A stretch of DNA of 64,000 nucleotides, taken from the NCBI GenBank assembly GCA_032717465.1, contig CM064715.1, forward strand, positions 40,210,159-40,274,158, written 5' to 3'. Position 1 is the first letter of the stretch. Every line of letters begins with the position of its first letter. The notes beneath the pieces are model-generated. The model was not told the origin of the DNA. It saw nothing but the letters and a program-made list of their open reading frames with translations, and did not search any database. This DNA is from Coenobita brevimanus (Eukaryota; Arthropoda; Malacostraca; Decapoda; Coenobitidae). A program made the position numbers and the translations under genes. Shown here piece by piece: positions 21,935-33,545 of this stretch.

Positions 21935-21975
21935 GGAAGGAACTGTTACTGCGGGCCATGGCCTTTGGTTCCTTC
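21935..21975 (+). promoter_or_regulatory. 3' UTR hairpin of the Jockey element
   Basis: GGAAGGAAC (21935-21943) pairs with GTTCCTTC (21968-21975), with a nested GGGCCATGGCC palindrome between them, 12 nt before the poly-A. An equivalent lies at 27113-27153. The dead copy keeps only the right half well. Position and structure suggest a signal recognised by the reverse transcriptase. This is inference. Confidence 0.4.
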
Positions 21976-21999
21976 TTCCTCGCATTAAAAAAAAAAAAA

Positions 22000-22650
22000 T
22001 ACATCATTAACTTACTTCACCCCAGCAATACAATAACACTAGAATGCGATGCTAGTCCCGAAGAAGTACTATGGAAAGGACACTGGACCGTAATATTATC
22101 TCACTCTGCCATAGAACTACGGGAAATAACCTAGAAAAGGATGAAATATTCGGGCCATTTAATCTATATTTACGACCCAGCATTCAAGACGGAGAAATGG
22201 CATATATTTTTCAAGTTAATGTAAAAAGAGCTGTTTCGTCTGCTTCTCTTTTTCCCTTCACAACAACAAACCTATAGCGCCACCTTTCGCGTGGAATGCG
22301 GGAATTCCAGACCATTCAGCACGAGGACGTTTATGTAATTTCTAGAATTGGACGCGTTAGATAAAAATTTCACTTAGTTCTTCTATACGACAGGGCTAAT
22401 TAAAGCTGATTAAAATTTTCTGAAGGCATTAAAAAAAAGTCTTCATGATATAAAAACATCTGGACAACTCTGGGACTTAGCCAGTAGCACTTGGAACACA
22501 GAGCACTCACCTGTTGACGTCATTTTTAAAACAAAATGCGCTTCACTCAGACGTTTGCAAGCAAGTTCACATAAAACGCTTAGGGTGATTGAACTGGAAC
22601 AGTCTTTATTAACCCCCAGACAGAAAATTGCTTATTTACTTTGTACAAAC
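22000..22650. repeat. Satellite unit 3: head segment
   Basis: Starts right after the Jockey poly-A. Same landmarks as the other heads (GATGCTAGTC 22050, CAGCATTCAAGACGGAG 22178, GCGCCACCTTTCGCG 22278, CAGCACGAGGACG 22316). A short frame, ITLECDASPEEVLWKGHW, opens it and is partly preserved in other heads. Confidence 0.85.
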
Positions 22651-23890
22651 TAATATTACACACCACCCAAACTCATTCCAATCCCCTGCACCCAACCTAG
22701 CCCCGATCTTACCCTTTTGCACCCCGTTCAACATCTCTCGAACCCCACTCCACCCCACTCAATATCTGGTCGTATCCCACTACATCCCACACAACTCCAA
22801 TTCTTTTTCACAGCACCCACCCAACCCCGATCCTACCACAGTGCACCTACACAACCCTAATCCTACCCCACTGCACACCACGTAACCCTGATCCTACCTC
22901 ACTGAACCCCAACCAACCCCGATCCAACCCCACTGCACCCACTCAACCCTGATCCTTTCCTACTGCACCCTATCCAACCCCGATCCTACCTCACTGCACC
23001 CCAACCAACCCCGATGCTACCCCACTGAACACCACCAAACCCTGCTACTATGCAACGGCATTAGACACAACCCCGATCCTACCCTACTGCACCCCCCCAA
23101 CAAAAAACGCTCCTACCACACAGCACCTCATCCAACCCCAATCCTACTCAACTGCAACACAAAAAAAACTCCGATCCTACCCCAGTGCATCCCACTCAAC
23201 CCCGATCCAACTCCACTGTATCCCACCAAAGCCCGTTCCTACCCCAATGCACCCCACGCAACCCCGATGCCACCTCACTGCACCCCATCCAACCACGATC
23301 CTACCCCTCTGCCCCCACCCCACCCAGATTCTACCCCACTGCACTCCCAATCCCAATCCCATCCCACTGCACCTCGCCCAGTCCTGATCCTATCCCACTG
23401 CACCCATCCAACCCCGATCCTACACCACTGAACCCAACCCAACCCTGATCCTACCCCACTGAACTTCACCCAAGCCCTATCCTACCTCACTGCACCCTAC
23501 CCATCCCCGATCCTACCCCACAGCATGTCACCCAACCCCACTCCAACCCCACTGCACCCCCATCCAACTCCGATCCTACTCCACTTAACCCTGCCCAACC
23601 TTGATCCCACTCCACTACACCACGCCCAACTCCACTCCAACCCCACTTCACCTCACAACCCTAGCCCTGCCCCACTGCACCCCACCGAACCCTGCTCTTA
23701 CCCCTCTGAACCAAGCTTCTACACTATTGCACATTACCCAACACAGTTCCTACCCCACTGCACCCCAATAAAAATTGCCATTACCCCACTACACCTCAGC
23801 CAGTTCCTCCCTACCCGACTGCGCTCCACCCAGCACTGTCGTCCCCTCACTGTATCCAATCAGACACCTCTTCTACCTCACTGCAACCCA
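22651..23890. repeat. Satellite unit 3: 31-bp minisatellite
   Basis: Copies of the 31-bp C-rich unit. The duplication boundary lies inside it at about 23781/23782, where unequal exchange between similar repeats is expected. Confidence 0.95.
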
Positions 23891-26800
23891 GGGCAGTACT
23901 CCCGAGGTGGATGGAAAGCTGATGACAGGGAGTGCTGGAGCTCCCGTTTCATCAGCCCTCAGGACTAGTTCCTGACCATCCCCCTTTGCTGAACTTTTTC
24001 AGTGTCTCAGTTACACAGAGAGTAGGCCAGCATGCTCTCCAGTACAAATTTCTCTAACTATCTTCACCAAACTACATGCACAGTAAACACTACACTTCCT
24101 TTTCAAAAATCAACAAAAATGGCGTCTATTAATCAAGCCTCGGAGTCCCCAGGGGGGGGGACCATAAATGCCCCCGCCATCTGCCCCTCTCCCGGTGACG
24201 ACTCGAGGTGCCTGGAACCACTGTCTGACTCTCTTCTTCTTCATTTCTGCAACATTCGCGGCCTTTCATCTAACTTTCGCTCTATTGAGCACCACCTCTC
24301 CTCCTCTAAACCTCACCTTCTTTTTCTGACGGAGACTCAGCTGTCTGAGGCAACCGACAGCAAACCCTTTTCTGTATCCTCCTACTTTCTCTATACTCAT
24401 TTCAAAGCCAAAGGTGGCTGTTGTGTATACATACGCAACGACTTATCTTGCTCTCGTGTTCCTGAACTTGATTCTTCTGAATTCTCCACACTCTGGCTTC
24501 GGCTTTCCTGTCATTCTCTGACTAAATATATCTGTGCTGTTTACTTATCCCCTAATTCTACTGACTATCAAAAATTCTTCGACTATCTTACTTCTACAAT
24601 GGAACACATTCTGTCCATTTCTCCTTTCTCTGAAATCTCCATTCTTGGAGATTTCAATGTTCACCGCCACCTTTGGCTCTCCTCTCCTTTCACGGATCCA
24701 CCTGGTGAACAAGCCTACATCTTTTCTATCCTTAATGACCTAGAGCAGCTTGTACAGCACCCGACCCGAATCCCTGACCGCCTTGGAGAGAGCCCAAACA
24801 TACTTGACCTCTTCCTCACAACTAATCCTTCTGCTTACTCTGTTAATCTTTTCTCTCCGTTGGGCTCCTCCGATCACAACCTTATTACCTTAACCTGTCC
24901 TATCACTCCGGTACGGCCTGTGGACCCTCCAGGGAAACGTCGTCTGTGGCATTTTGGAGCCGCGAACTGGGAGGCCCTCAGGCAGTACTTCTTTGATTTT
25001 CCCTGGAATGATTATTGCTTCCATGGCCGGGAGCCATCTGAGTGTGCCTCGCGCATTACGGAGGTTATTCTCTCGGGCATGGAAGCATACATTCCTTTCT
25101 CATATCCTTTGACTAACGCAAGAAAGCCTTGGTTTAATCACGCTTGTTCTAATGCTGTCCGCAACAAGGAGAGGGCCTACAAAAGGTACCGGAGCCAACC
25201 CACCCCTGAATCACATCATCTTTACGTTTCTGCCCGGAATCGTGCTAAATCTGTTCTTCGCTCTACTAAAAATAATTTCATCCATACTAAATGCTCTCAA
25301 CTCTCCAACTCGAATTCTTCCCGCTCCTTCTGGCACCTTGCCAAAAATCTTTCTAACAACTTTACCTCATCATCCTTCCCTCCTCTTTTCTACTCCGATG
25401 GTTCTGTAGCTATTTCTTCTACTGATAAAGCAGATCTCTTCACACAGACTTTCTCCTCCAATTCCACCTTAGACGATTCCGGTGCTGTTCCTCCATCACT
25501 TCTCCCCTCTGACTTCCTCATGGCTGACATTAAAATTTCTTCAGTTGATGTATTTTCTGCCATCACTGGCCTCAGTACTAACAAGGCATATGGGCCTGAT
25601 GGGGTCCCTCCTGTTGTTCTCAAGAACTGTGCTTCTGTGCTTACACCCTGCCTAGGCAAACTCTTTCGCCTTTGTCTGTCAACTTGTACCTTTCCTTCTT
25701 GCTGGAAGTTTGCTCTCATTCAGCCAGTCCCAAAGAAGGGTGACCACTCCCAACCCTCCAACTATCGTCCAATTGCTTTAACGTCCTGTATTTCAAAAGT
25801 TTTTGAGTCAATTCTTAATAGAAAAATTTTAAGGCATCTTTCCTATCACAACCTTCTTTCCGATCGTCAGTATGGGTTCCGTCAAGGACGCTCCACTGGC
25901 GATCTTCTCACCTACCTTTCAGACTCCTGGTCATCCTCCTTTCGGGACTTTGGCGAAAGCTTTGCCATTGCACTTGACATCTCAAAGGCTTTCGATCGAG
26001 TCTGGCATAAATCTTTAATTTCCAAACTGCCCTCCTACGGTTTCTATCCTTCTATCTGTGCCTTCATCGCTAGCTTCCTTTCTGGTCGTTCTATAGCCGC
26101 TGTTGTAGACGGCCATCGTTCTTCTCCTAGATCTCTCAACAGTGGTGTTCCTCAGGGCTCTGTCCTATCACCAACTCTCTTCCTTTTATTCATCAATGAT
26201 CTTCTAAGCTGTACATCTAACCCTATCCACTCATACGCTGATGACTCCACCCTTCACCTTTCCATTCGGTTCCCGCAACGCCCATCTCAACAGTTACTTC
26301 AAGAAACAAGGGATGAGGCTATGGCACACCTAATGTCTGACTTGGCTCGTATCGCTGACTGGGGTAAAAATAATATGGTTGTCTTTAATGCATCTAAGAC
26401 TCAGTTCTTACACCTATCAACCCGACAAAATCTGCCACAGGTATACCCATTAATGTTTAATAATATTCAGCTTAATCCTGCATCATCCTTGAACATGCTT
26501 GGGGTTTCATTTACTCAGGACTTATCTTGGAAAGATCATATTGCATCTCTTGTAAAATCTGCTTCCAAGAGATTGGGTGTGCTAAGCCGACTCCGCTCTT
26601 TCTTTACCCCTGCGCAATTGTTGACTCTATACAGAGGTTTTATCCGCCCCTGTGTGGAGTACAACTCTCATGTGTGGGGAGGCTCCCCACATACAGCTCT
26701 TCTCAATAGGGTGGAGTCAAAGGCTTTTCGTCTCATTAACTCTCCTCCTCTTACTGACTCCCTTCAACCTCTGTCTCTTCGCCGCACTGTTGCATCTTTA

Positions 26801-27183
26801 TCTCTTTTCTATCGCTACTTTAATGGTCACTGCTCCTCTGAACTGTCTGCTTGCATTCCTCCACCTCTACGACGGGCGCGTAGCACCCGTCTGGCAGCAA
26901 ACTCTCATCCCTTTTCTGTCCAACTCTCTAATGCAAGAGTTAACCGTTACTCCCAGTCTTTCATTTATGCAACAGGTCAGCTCTGGAACTGTCTCCCTCT
27001 GTCTGTATTTCCTGCTGCCTATGATCTCCAGTCTTTCAAACGCAGTGTGTCCAGGCATCTCAAAATGATCGGATCTTGAATTTGGCTCTCTATTGTATTT
27101 TGTTTTTCTCTTGGAAGGAACTGTTACTGCGGGCCATGGCCTTTGGTTCCTTCTTCCTCGCATTAAAAAAAAAAAAAAAAAAA
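23891..27183 (+). mobile_element. Full-length Jockey-like retrotransposon, copy 2
   Basis: Same element and same flanks as copy 1, displaced by 5178 bp, with a longer poly-A (27165-27183, 19 A). Because the flanking satellite is duplicated too, this is a copy made by segmental duplication and not a second transposition. Confidence 0.9.
24032..27079 (+). CDS. Jockey-type endonuclease-reverse transcriptase, copy 2
   Basis: Intact 1015-residue protein identical to copy 1 except for one residue, Arg for His in the C-terminal domain (SLRRTVASL in place of SLHRTVASL, codon at 26781). All endonuclease residues (Asn74, Glu101, GDFN, SDH) and RT residues (Asp649, YADD735-738) are kept. The alternative Kozak-favoured start Met30 is at 24119. 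A run of nine G just after that start (24151-24159) is a likely slippage site for future inactivation but is in frame here. Regulation is presumably from the shared internal 5' sequence. Confidence 0.93.
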   Translation: MLSSTNFSNYLHQTTCTVNTTLPFQKSTKMASINQASESPGGGTINAPAICPSPGDDSRCLEPLSDSLLLHFCNIRGLSSNFRSIEHHLSSSKPHLLFLTETQLSEATDSKPFSVSSYFLYTHFKAKGGCCVYIRNDLSCSRVPELDSSEFSTLWLRLSCHSLTKYICAVYLSPNSTDYQKFFDYLTSTMEHILSISPFSEISILGDFNVHRHLWLSSPFTDPPGEQAYIFSILNDLEQLVQHPTRIPDRLGESPNILDLFLTTNPSAYSVNLFSPLGSSDHNLITLTCPITPVRPVDPPGKRRLWHFGAANWEALRQYFFDFPWNDYCFHGREPSECASRITEVILSGMEAYIPFSYPLTNARKPWFNHACSNAVRNKERAYKRYRSQPTPESHHLYVSARNRAKSVLRSTKNNFIHTKCSQLSNSNSSRSFWHLAKNLSNNFTSSSFPPLFYSDGSVAISSTDKADLFTQTFSSNSTLDDSGAVPPSLLPSDFLMADIKISSVDVFSAITGLSTNKAYGPDGVPPVVLKNCASVLTPCLGKLFRLCLSTCTFPSCWKFALIQPVPKKGDHSQPSNYRPIALTSCISKVFESILNRKILRHLSYHNLLSDRQYGFRQGRSTGDLLTYLSDSWSSSFRDFGESFAIALDISKAFDRVWHKSLISKLPSYGFYPSICAFIASFLSGRSIAAVVDGHRSSPRSLNSGVPQGSVLSPTLFLLFINDLLSCTSNPIHSYADDSTLHLSIRFPQRPSQQLLQETRDEAMAHLMSDLARIADWGKNNMVVFNASKTQFLHLSTRQNLPQVYPLMFNNIQLNPASSLNMLGVSFTQDLSWKDHIASLVKSASKRLGVLSRLRSFFTPAQLLTLYRGFIRPCVEYNSHVWGGSPHTALLNRVESKAFRLINSPPLTDSLQPLSLRRTVASLSLFYRYFNGHCSSELSACIPPPLRRARSTRLAANSHPFSVQLSNARVNRYSQSFIYATGQLWNCLPLSVFPAAYDLQSFKRSVSRHLKMIGS

Positions 27184-27834
27184 TACATCATTAACTTACT
27201 TCACCCCAGCAATACAATAACACTAGAATGCGATGCTAGTCCCGAAGAAGTACTATGGAAAGGACACTGGACCGTAATATTATCTCACTCTGCCATAGAA
27301 CTACGGGAAATAACCTAGAAAAGGATGAAATATTCGGGCCATTTAATCTATATTTACGACCCAGCATTCAAGACGGAGAAATGGCATATATTTTTCAAGT
27401 TAATGTAAAAAGAGCTGTTTCGTCTGCTTCTCTTTTTCCCTTCACAACAACAAACCTATAGCGCCACCTTTCGCGTGGAATGCGGGAATTCCAGACCATT
27501 CAGCACGAGGACGTTTATGTAATTTCTAGAATTGGACGCGTTAGATAAAAATTTCACTTAGTTCTTCTATACGACAGGGCTAATTAAAGCTGATTAAAAT
27601 TTTCTGAAGGCATTAAAAAAAAGTCTTCATGATATAAAAACATCTGGACAACTCTGGGACTTAGCCAGTAGCACTTGGAACACAGAGCACTCACCTGTTG
27701 ACGTCATTTTTAAAACAAAATGCGCTTCACTCAGACGTTTGCAAGCAAGTTCACATAAAACGCTTAGGGTGATTGAACTGGAACAGTCTTTATTAACCCC
27801 CAGACAGAAAATTGCTTATTTACTTTGTACAAAC
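27184..27834. repeat. Satellite unit 4: head segment
   Basis: Essentially identical to the head at 22000-22650, being the second half of the 5.18-kb duplication. Confidence 0.85.
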
Positions 27835-29085
27835 TAATATTACACACCACCCAAACTCATTCCAATCCCCTGCACCCAACCTAGCCCCGATCTTACCCTT
27901 TTGCACCCCGTTCAACATCTCTCGAACCCCACTCCACCCCACTCAATATCTGGTCGTATCCCACTACATCCCACACAACTCCAATTCTTTTTCACAGCAC
28001 CCACCCAACCCCGATCCTACCACAGTGCACCTACACAACCCTAATCCTACCCCACTGCACACCACGTAACCCTGATCCTACCTCACTGAACCCCAACCAA
28101 CCCCGATCCAACCCCACTGCACCCACTCAACCCTGATCCTTTCCTACTGCACCCTATCCAACCCCGATCCTACCTCACTGCACCCCAACCAACCCCGATG
28201 CTACCCCACTGAACACCACCAAACCCTGCTACTATGCAACGGCATTAGACACAACCCCGATCCTACCCTACTGCAACCCCCCCAAAAAAAACGATCCTAC
28301 CACACAGCACCTCATCCAACCCCAATCCTACTCAACTGCAACACAAAAAAAACTCCGATCCTACCCCAGTGCATCCCACTCAACCCCGATCCAACTCCAC
28401 TGTATCCCACCAAAGCCCGTTCCTACCCCAATGCACCCCACGCAACCCCGATGCCACCTCACTGCACCCCATCCAACCACGATCCTACCCCTCTGCCCCC
28501 TCCCAACCCTGATTCTACCCCACTGCACTCCCAATCCCAATCCCATCCCACTGCACCTCGCCCAGTCCTGATCCTATCCCACTGCACCCATCCAACCCCG
28601 ATCCTACACCACTGAACCCAACCCAACCCTGATCCTACCCCACTGAACTTCACCCAAGCCCTATCCTACCTCACTGCACCCTACCCATCCCCGATCCTAC
28701 CCCACAGCATGTCACCCAACCCCACTCCAACCCCACTGCACCCCATCCAACTCCGATCCTACTCCACTTAACCCTGCCCAACCTTGATCCCACTCCACTA
28801 CACCACGCCCAACTCCACTCCAACCCCATTTCACCTCACAACCCTAGCCCTGCCCCACTGCACCCCACCGAACCCTGCTCTTACCCCTCTGAACCAAGCT
28901 TCTACACTATTGCACATTACCCAACACAGTTCCTACCCCACTGCACCCCAATAAAAATTGCCATTACCCCACTACACCTCACCCAGTCCCTCCCTACCCG
29001 ACTGCACTCTACCCAGCACCGCCATTCCTCCAGTGAAACCCATCAAACATCTTTTCTTCCTCACTGCAACTCACCCAACATCATC
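27835..29085. repeat. Satellite unit 4: 31-bp minisatellite, without Jockey
   Basis: Matches the unit 3 minisatellite up to 28964, then diverges into an older unit. At 29062-29090 the sequence CACTGCAACTCACCCAACATC runs on without interruption to TCACTAACTTACTGC. This is the unoccupied version of the Jockey insertion site. Confidence 0.9.
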
Positions 29086-29744
29086 ACTAACTTACTGCAC
29101 CCCAGCAATACATTAACGCCAGAATACAGTGCTAGCCGCGAGGAAGTGCTATGGAAAGGATGCAGGGCCGTAGTATTTTCTCAATATGCCAATGAGCTGC
29201 GAGAAGTAACCTACAAAAGGACAAAATATTTCCACCCAGTTAAACTATACTTGCTACCCAGCATTCAACACGAAGAAATGACAATTATTTTTCAAATTAG
29301 TGTAAAAAGAGCAGTGTCGTGTGCTTGACTTCTTCCCTTCACATCAATGCAGCGGTGACGCCACTTTGTGCGTGGAATGTGGGAATTCCAGGCCATTCAG
29401 CACGAGGACGCATATCTAATTCTTCAAACTGGCCTCGTTAGATATAAATTTCACTGACTACTTCTGTACGACAAGGCTCTTTAAGTTTATTAAAATCTTC
29501 TAAAGATATCAAAAATAAAATACGAAACGACTACATGATATAAAAACATATAGACACCTCTGGGACTCAGCCATTAGCACCTAGAACACGGAGCACTCAC
29601 CGGCCAACGTCATTTTATATACTTATTCTGCTAGATTCGGACGATTTCAAGCAACTTAAAAAAATAAAACTCTTACGGTCATTGAGCAGGAACAGTCTTT
29701 TTTAACCCCCAGACTGAGAATGGCTTACTTACTTTATTCAAGCT
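29086..29744. repeat. Satellite unit 5: head segment
   Basis: More diverged copy of the head (GCTAGCCGCGAGGAAGTGC, CAGCATTCAACACGAAG, CCATTCAGCACGAGGACG, GAACAGTCTTTTTTAACC). Confidence 0.85.
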
Positions 29745-30690
29745 AGCACAACCCATCCAACCCCTCTGTACCCCACCCAGCCTCGATCCTACCTCTTTTC
29801 ACCACATTCAGCATCGGTCATACCCCACTCAACGCCATTGAACATCTGGTCCTATCCTAATGTACCCCATCCAACCCCGATTCTATCCCACTGCACCCAC
29901 CCAACCCCGATCCTAACCCAGTACACCCCAACCAACCACGATCCTACCCCACTGCACCCCAACCAACCCCAATCCTACCCCACTGCAACCCACGCAGCCC
30001 CACTCCAACTTACTGCACCCCAGCTAACTCCACTCCAATCCCCTGCACCCCAACCAACCCCACTCCAACCCACTGCGAGCCACCCAACACCGCCATTACC
30101 CCATCAAACTCCTCTTCTATCCCATTGCAACCCGACTAACAATGCTATTAACTTACTGTATCCCACTCAACACCGCTCCAACCCCTCTGCACCCCACCCA
30201 ACACTGCTCCCACCGCATGTAGGGGTGCAGATGGTGAAGGAGTTTTGGTGATTCCGTTGCAGTGGGTTGATCGAATGATCTATCAATCTATTAATCCCAT
30301 AACATCTCAATCAACACCACTCAACCCCCTCTGCACCTCTACCAACCTTGTTCCAGCCCCAATATATCGAACACTGGTCCTACCCAAGTGCACCCCACAG
30401 AACACTGATGCTACGCTACTGAAGCTCACTTATCAACGCCATTAACCCAATGCACCACGCAAAACCCCGCTCCTACCCAACTGCACCCCACTGGAACCCG
30501 CTGCTACCCCACTGCACCCCACCCGGTCCCGATCCAACCCCACTGCACCCCACCTAACCCCGATCGTACCTCAATGCACCCAACCCAACCCCGATCGTAT
30601 CTCACTGCGCCCCACCCAACCCCGATCCAACCCCACTGCGCCAACCCCAAAGCACCCCACCCGTCACCGCCATTAACACACTACACATTA
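29745..30690. repeat. Satellite unit 5: minisatellite, right edge of array
   Basis: The 31-bp C-rich repeat, broken at 30215-30300 by unrelated sequence, ends near 30690. This is the last recognisable minisatellite block of the higher-order array. Confidence 0.9.
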
Positions 30691-31060
30691 CACACACAGA
30701 GAATATTCTCCCTTTGAAAAGTATGTAACAAACTTAATGACGGAGATGGTATTACGACTCTATATCCTTTTTGCAGACTTTTTTATTTTCTTTATTACAA
30801 GCATCATATTTTTGTGTTAATTTCTCGTCACAAGTCGGTACTCAAGATGCGATGACAGCAAAAGCTCAGTATCCCTTCTAATGTACTTCTTCGTGACCTG
30901 CATCATACTCCAGTGTTAATTTTTCGTTGCAACTCAGTCATCAAGACGGAGAGACGGCATTTTTGGACCATGTTAAAGTGATAAGAGTAAACACACCATA
31001 GATTCAAGAACACAAATAATAAATCAACAGACATAAAAAAAAGTTATGTAATCTGTCCAG
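30691..31060. repeat. Decayed satellite head remnant
   Basis: CATCAAGACGGAGAGACGGC at 30940, preceded by GTTAATTTTTCGTTGCAACTC, is a degraded version of the CAGCATTCAAGATGGAGAG landmark. A second weaker version lies at 30820-30855. Edges uncertain. Confidence 0.5.
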
Positions 31061-31629
31061 TTTCCTAAATTCCGTGAAAATTTTACCGCATGAATTTTTT
31101 TAAAAACAATTCTTACACCTTGGTGATTAAAAATTGATATACAGTAACTCACAGTATAAAACAAGCAGAAGCCTTCATTCTTTCAAGAGAAATCTGAAAT
31201 GATACCTTCAAAAGGCAGTCTCTGTCAGAAATGCTGACGTATTTTTGTACTACTAGACACTTCAGAGCCAATGTTGGTTTTCAATATGTTACCAACAAAC
31301 TAATATTCTTTATTTATTATATTCTTTTGCTTGCAAATTAATATAACTTAAGCTAAGATTACCTTTGGAATAAGACCAACTACTCCCCCCTGCTCACAGC
31401 TAACCCTGGTCCCATGAGAAGGACCCCAATGAAAATACGCCGCATAGGTCTTATTGGGTTATCCTTGGTTGGTTTCAAGTATGTCTGGTGCTTATAAACA
31501 CTTGTTCAATGTTTAATTTGCCACTCGAATTGTAATAAGCCAAACCAAATAAAATTATTATTATTATTATTATTATTATTATACATTATTTTAATGGCTT
31601 ATGGATAGTGGCTGAAGAAGCGCTGTTGG
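31061..31629. repeat. AT-rich stretch ending in (ATT)n
   Basis: Nothing clear before 31380. 31380-31553 ends CCAAATAAAATTATT and runs into (ATT)n at 31554-31582. This looks like the 3' end and tail of a retroelement on the plus strand, but I do not recognise the family. Confidence 0.4.
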
Positions 31630-32122
31630 GTACGCTTTAGACATTAGGTTGGGTAGAGTAGGGTAAGGATAGGGTAGGGTTGATTAGGGTAAGGTAGGGT
31701 AGGGAAGGAAAGATAGGGTGGTGTTGGGTAGGGTAGGTTAGTACAGGGATGAGTAGGTTAAAGCTAGGATAGAGAAGTTAGGTAAGGGAAGGGTAGGATG
31801 TCCTAAATTTGGCAGGGCAAGGTCGGGTGGGATAGTATAGGGAAGGGAAGGGAAGAGCAGGGCAAAGTAGGCTAGGGCAGGACAGGACAGGGCAGGGCAG
31901 GGCAGGGTAGAGTAGGGCGGGGTAAGGTAGGGTAGAGTAGAGTAAGTTAAGGGCAGGGCTGAGTAAGGTTTGGTTAGGGTAGGTAGGGCGGGTAAAACAC
32001 TGCAGTAGGGAGGGTAGGGTAAGAAGTTTAGGGCAGGTAAGAATAGGACTGGTTGGATAAGGTCAGGGTAGGGTGTGATAAGTTAGATTTGGGTAGGGTA
32101 AGGGAAGGTAGGTTAGGGTAGG

Positions 32123-32125
<3 letters not shown>
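31630..32125. repeat. GGGTA-like 5-bp G-rich simple repeat
   Basis: About 490 bp of degenerate AGGGTAGGGTAAGG phrases with a predominantly 5-nt rhythm and strong G bias on the plus strand. It is not the canonical arthropod telomere TTAGG, although TTAGG-like words occur in it. Confidence 0.85.

Positions 32126-32188
<63 letters not shown>
32126..32188. repeat. (AT)n array
   Basis: About 60 bp of pure TA dinucleotide directly after the GGGTA block. Confidence 0.97.
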
Positions 32189-32193
<5 letters not shown>

Positions 32194-32515
32194 GTATGTA
32201 TGTATAATGTTAGAAAAAAAAATAAAAAGCAAAAAAATTATGCGCATGAGAATATACTTTTATGTCAAAATCTGGACAGATTTCGTTGCTATAATAAAAA
32301 CTATAAGAATAAGAATAAGCATAATACTTACCTTTTGACTGGCTCACAAAAAAATTTAAATAAGTTTCCCCTACAGTTTTATTATATGGAATCCTTATAC
32401 TTCACATTAATATCTAAACTGTACGAACTTGGTGATCATAGACTTATTCTGTGTGTTAGCTGAGTTCAGAGCAATGTGATGGAGTGTCTGAATGCCTGTA
32501 TGTATGCATGTATGT
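32189..32515. other. Unassigned AT-rich stretch
   Basis: No recognisable gene. The short open frame present is Lys/Asn/Tyr-rich, as random AT-rich DNA would give. Confidence 0.5.
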
Positions 32516-32840
32516 ATGTATCCATCCATCCATTCATCTATCTGTCTATCTGTCTGTTAATCTGTGTATCTATTCATCTATCTATTAATCTATCTATTAA
32601 TCTCTCTATCTGTCTTTTTTTTTATGTTCGACTCTGGGCATAGGCTTCACAGCCTGCTCCCAAGGCCCAGTATTCTTCCTACATATCGTACACCTCTACA
32701 TGTCACCACTTCGGCGCTAACACCCACCGTCCATATTGAATACATGCTAGGGCTGTCTCATACAGGACTGGTGTATTTGTATTAGCGGGGGTACTTTTAC
32801 GACATGTCGGCGGGTCTTCTGGTAGATCGGTAAAGTCTGC
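32516..32840 (-). mobile_element. Probable retroelement 3' end with tetranucleotide tail
   Basis: A (TCTA/TCCA)-type tract at 32519-32615 is followed by T9 and then about 200 bp of unique sequence (TTCGACTCTGGGCATAGGC and beyond). Read on the minus strand this is unique 3' sequence, A-run, then (TAGA)n tail. Family not recognised. Confidence 0.4.
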
Positions 32841-32841
32841 T

Positions 32842-33110
32842 ATCTATGTCTATCTGCCTGCCTGTATATAGCCTAACGTTTTAATCTCGGAGGAGGTGGC
32901 CACAAACCGCCTCCATGTCACCTTGTCCTCAGCATCCGGCTGCCCTACCTCATCTCACACCACCCTCATTCATATAGACGTACAGTACCTCTCCACCTCA
33001 CCCCTCTACCTCATCCTCGGCCTTTCCCTCTCCCCTCTCTCCCTTCCCCTAACTCACACGCAAGCTCGTAATCGATCACTCATTCTCCGTGCTCTCTAGG
33101 TAACCAAACC
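32842..33110 (-). mobile_element. RTE-like 3' UTR fragment, (GATA)-type tail
   Basis: On the minus strand GGAGGCGGTTTGTGGCCACC matches the 3' UTR of the element at 17035-17103 and at 50637. It is followed by a degenerate (GATA) tail (32842-32866 on plus). 5'-truncated copy without readable protein. Confidence 0.6.
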
Positions 33111-33545
33111 ATCTCTTCTACGTCCCCGAACACTTTCTGTCACATCTGCATCAACACCACAAAGCTTCATCACTTTTTCAAAATTATACAGACGACTTGG
33201 CACAGCTGAGAGAACTTGTAGCTATCAAAAAACTAAAGAACAAAATCCTCACTTACCTTTGTTTATCTCAGCAAGATGGGGATGCTGCTTACGCAGTATC
33301 TTACTGCTGACAAAATATACACACAGCTCCAGCGTCCTCCCCCTCTCGCGGTTAGAGGGTGACTGACGGGATTCGAGGCTTCTATGGTTCACTGAGCTCT
33401 ATTTCGAGACAGAGGACTCGTTTTTATCATGCTGATTAGTGTTTATCTTTTCTTTCATTTTGACTATACTGTTTTTTTACCTTAACTTGGCCTAAAATTG
33501 ACATGTCTGCATTCAACATATTGATTTATAATATAGAATATCAAG
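33111..33545. other. Unassigned stretch
   Basis: No gene or clear repeat recognised. Confidence 0.45.

Larger units (their letters stand above)
18713..21999 (+). mobile_element. Full-length Jockey-like retrotransposon, copy 1
   Basis: The boundaries come from comparison with empty units. Unit sequence runs to CACTGCAACCCA, the element begins GGGCAGTACTCCCG, and unit sequence resumes with ACATCATTAACTTAC after a 13-A tail (21987-21999). The element is 3287 bp with a short 5' UTR, one long reading frame, a short 3' UTR with a hairpin, and poly-A. No ORF1 (gag-like) frame exists, and no convincing target-site duplication is visible. A CAGT close to the 5' end (18716) is in keeping with Jockey-type internal promoters, but I cannot demonstrate promoter activity. 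Confidence 0.9.
18604..28964. repeat. Recent tandem duplication of a 5.18-kb unit
   Basis: 18604-23781 and 23782-28964 are near-identical and directly adjacent. The offset is 5178 bp up to the poly-A tract, 5184 after it and 5183 at the end. Each copy holds minisatellite end, full Jockey, head, minisatellite. In the 3-kb Jockey reading frame I see one substitution (A21603/G26781, His to Arg). The minisatellite part shows a handful of changes (for example 23091, 23307, 23553). Either the duplication is very young or the assembly doubled it. Confidence 0.85.
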
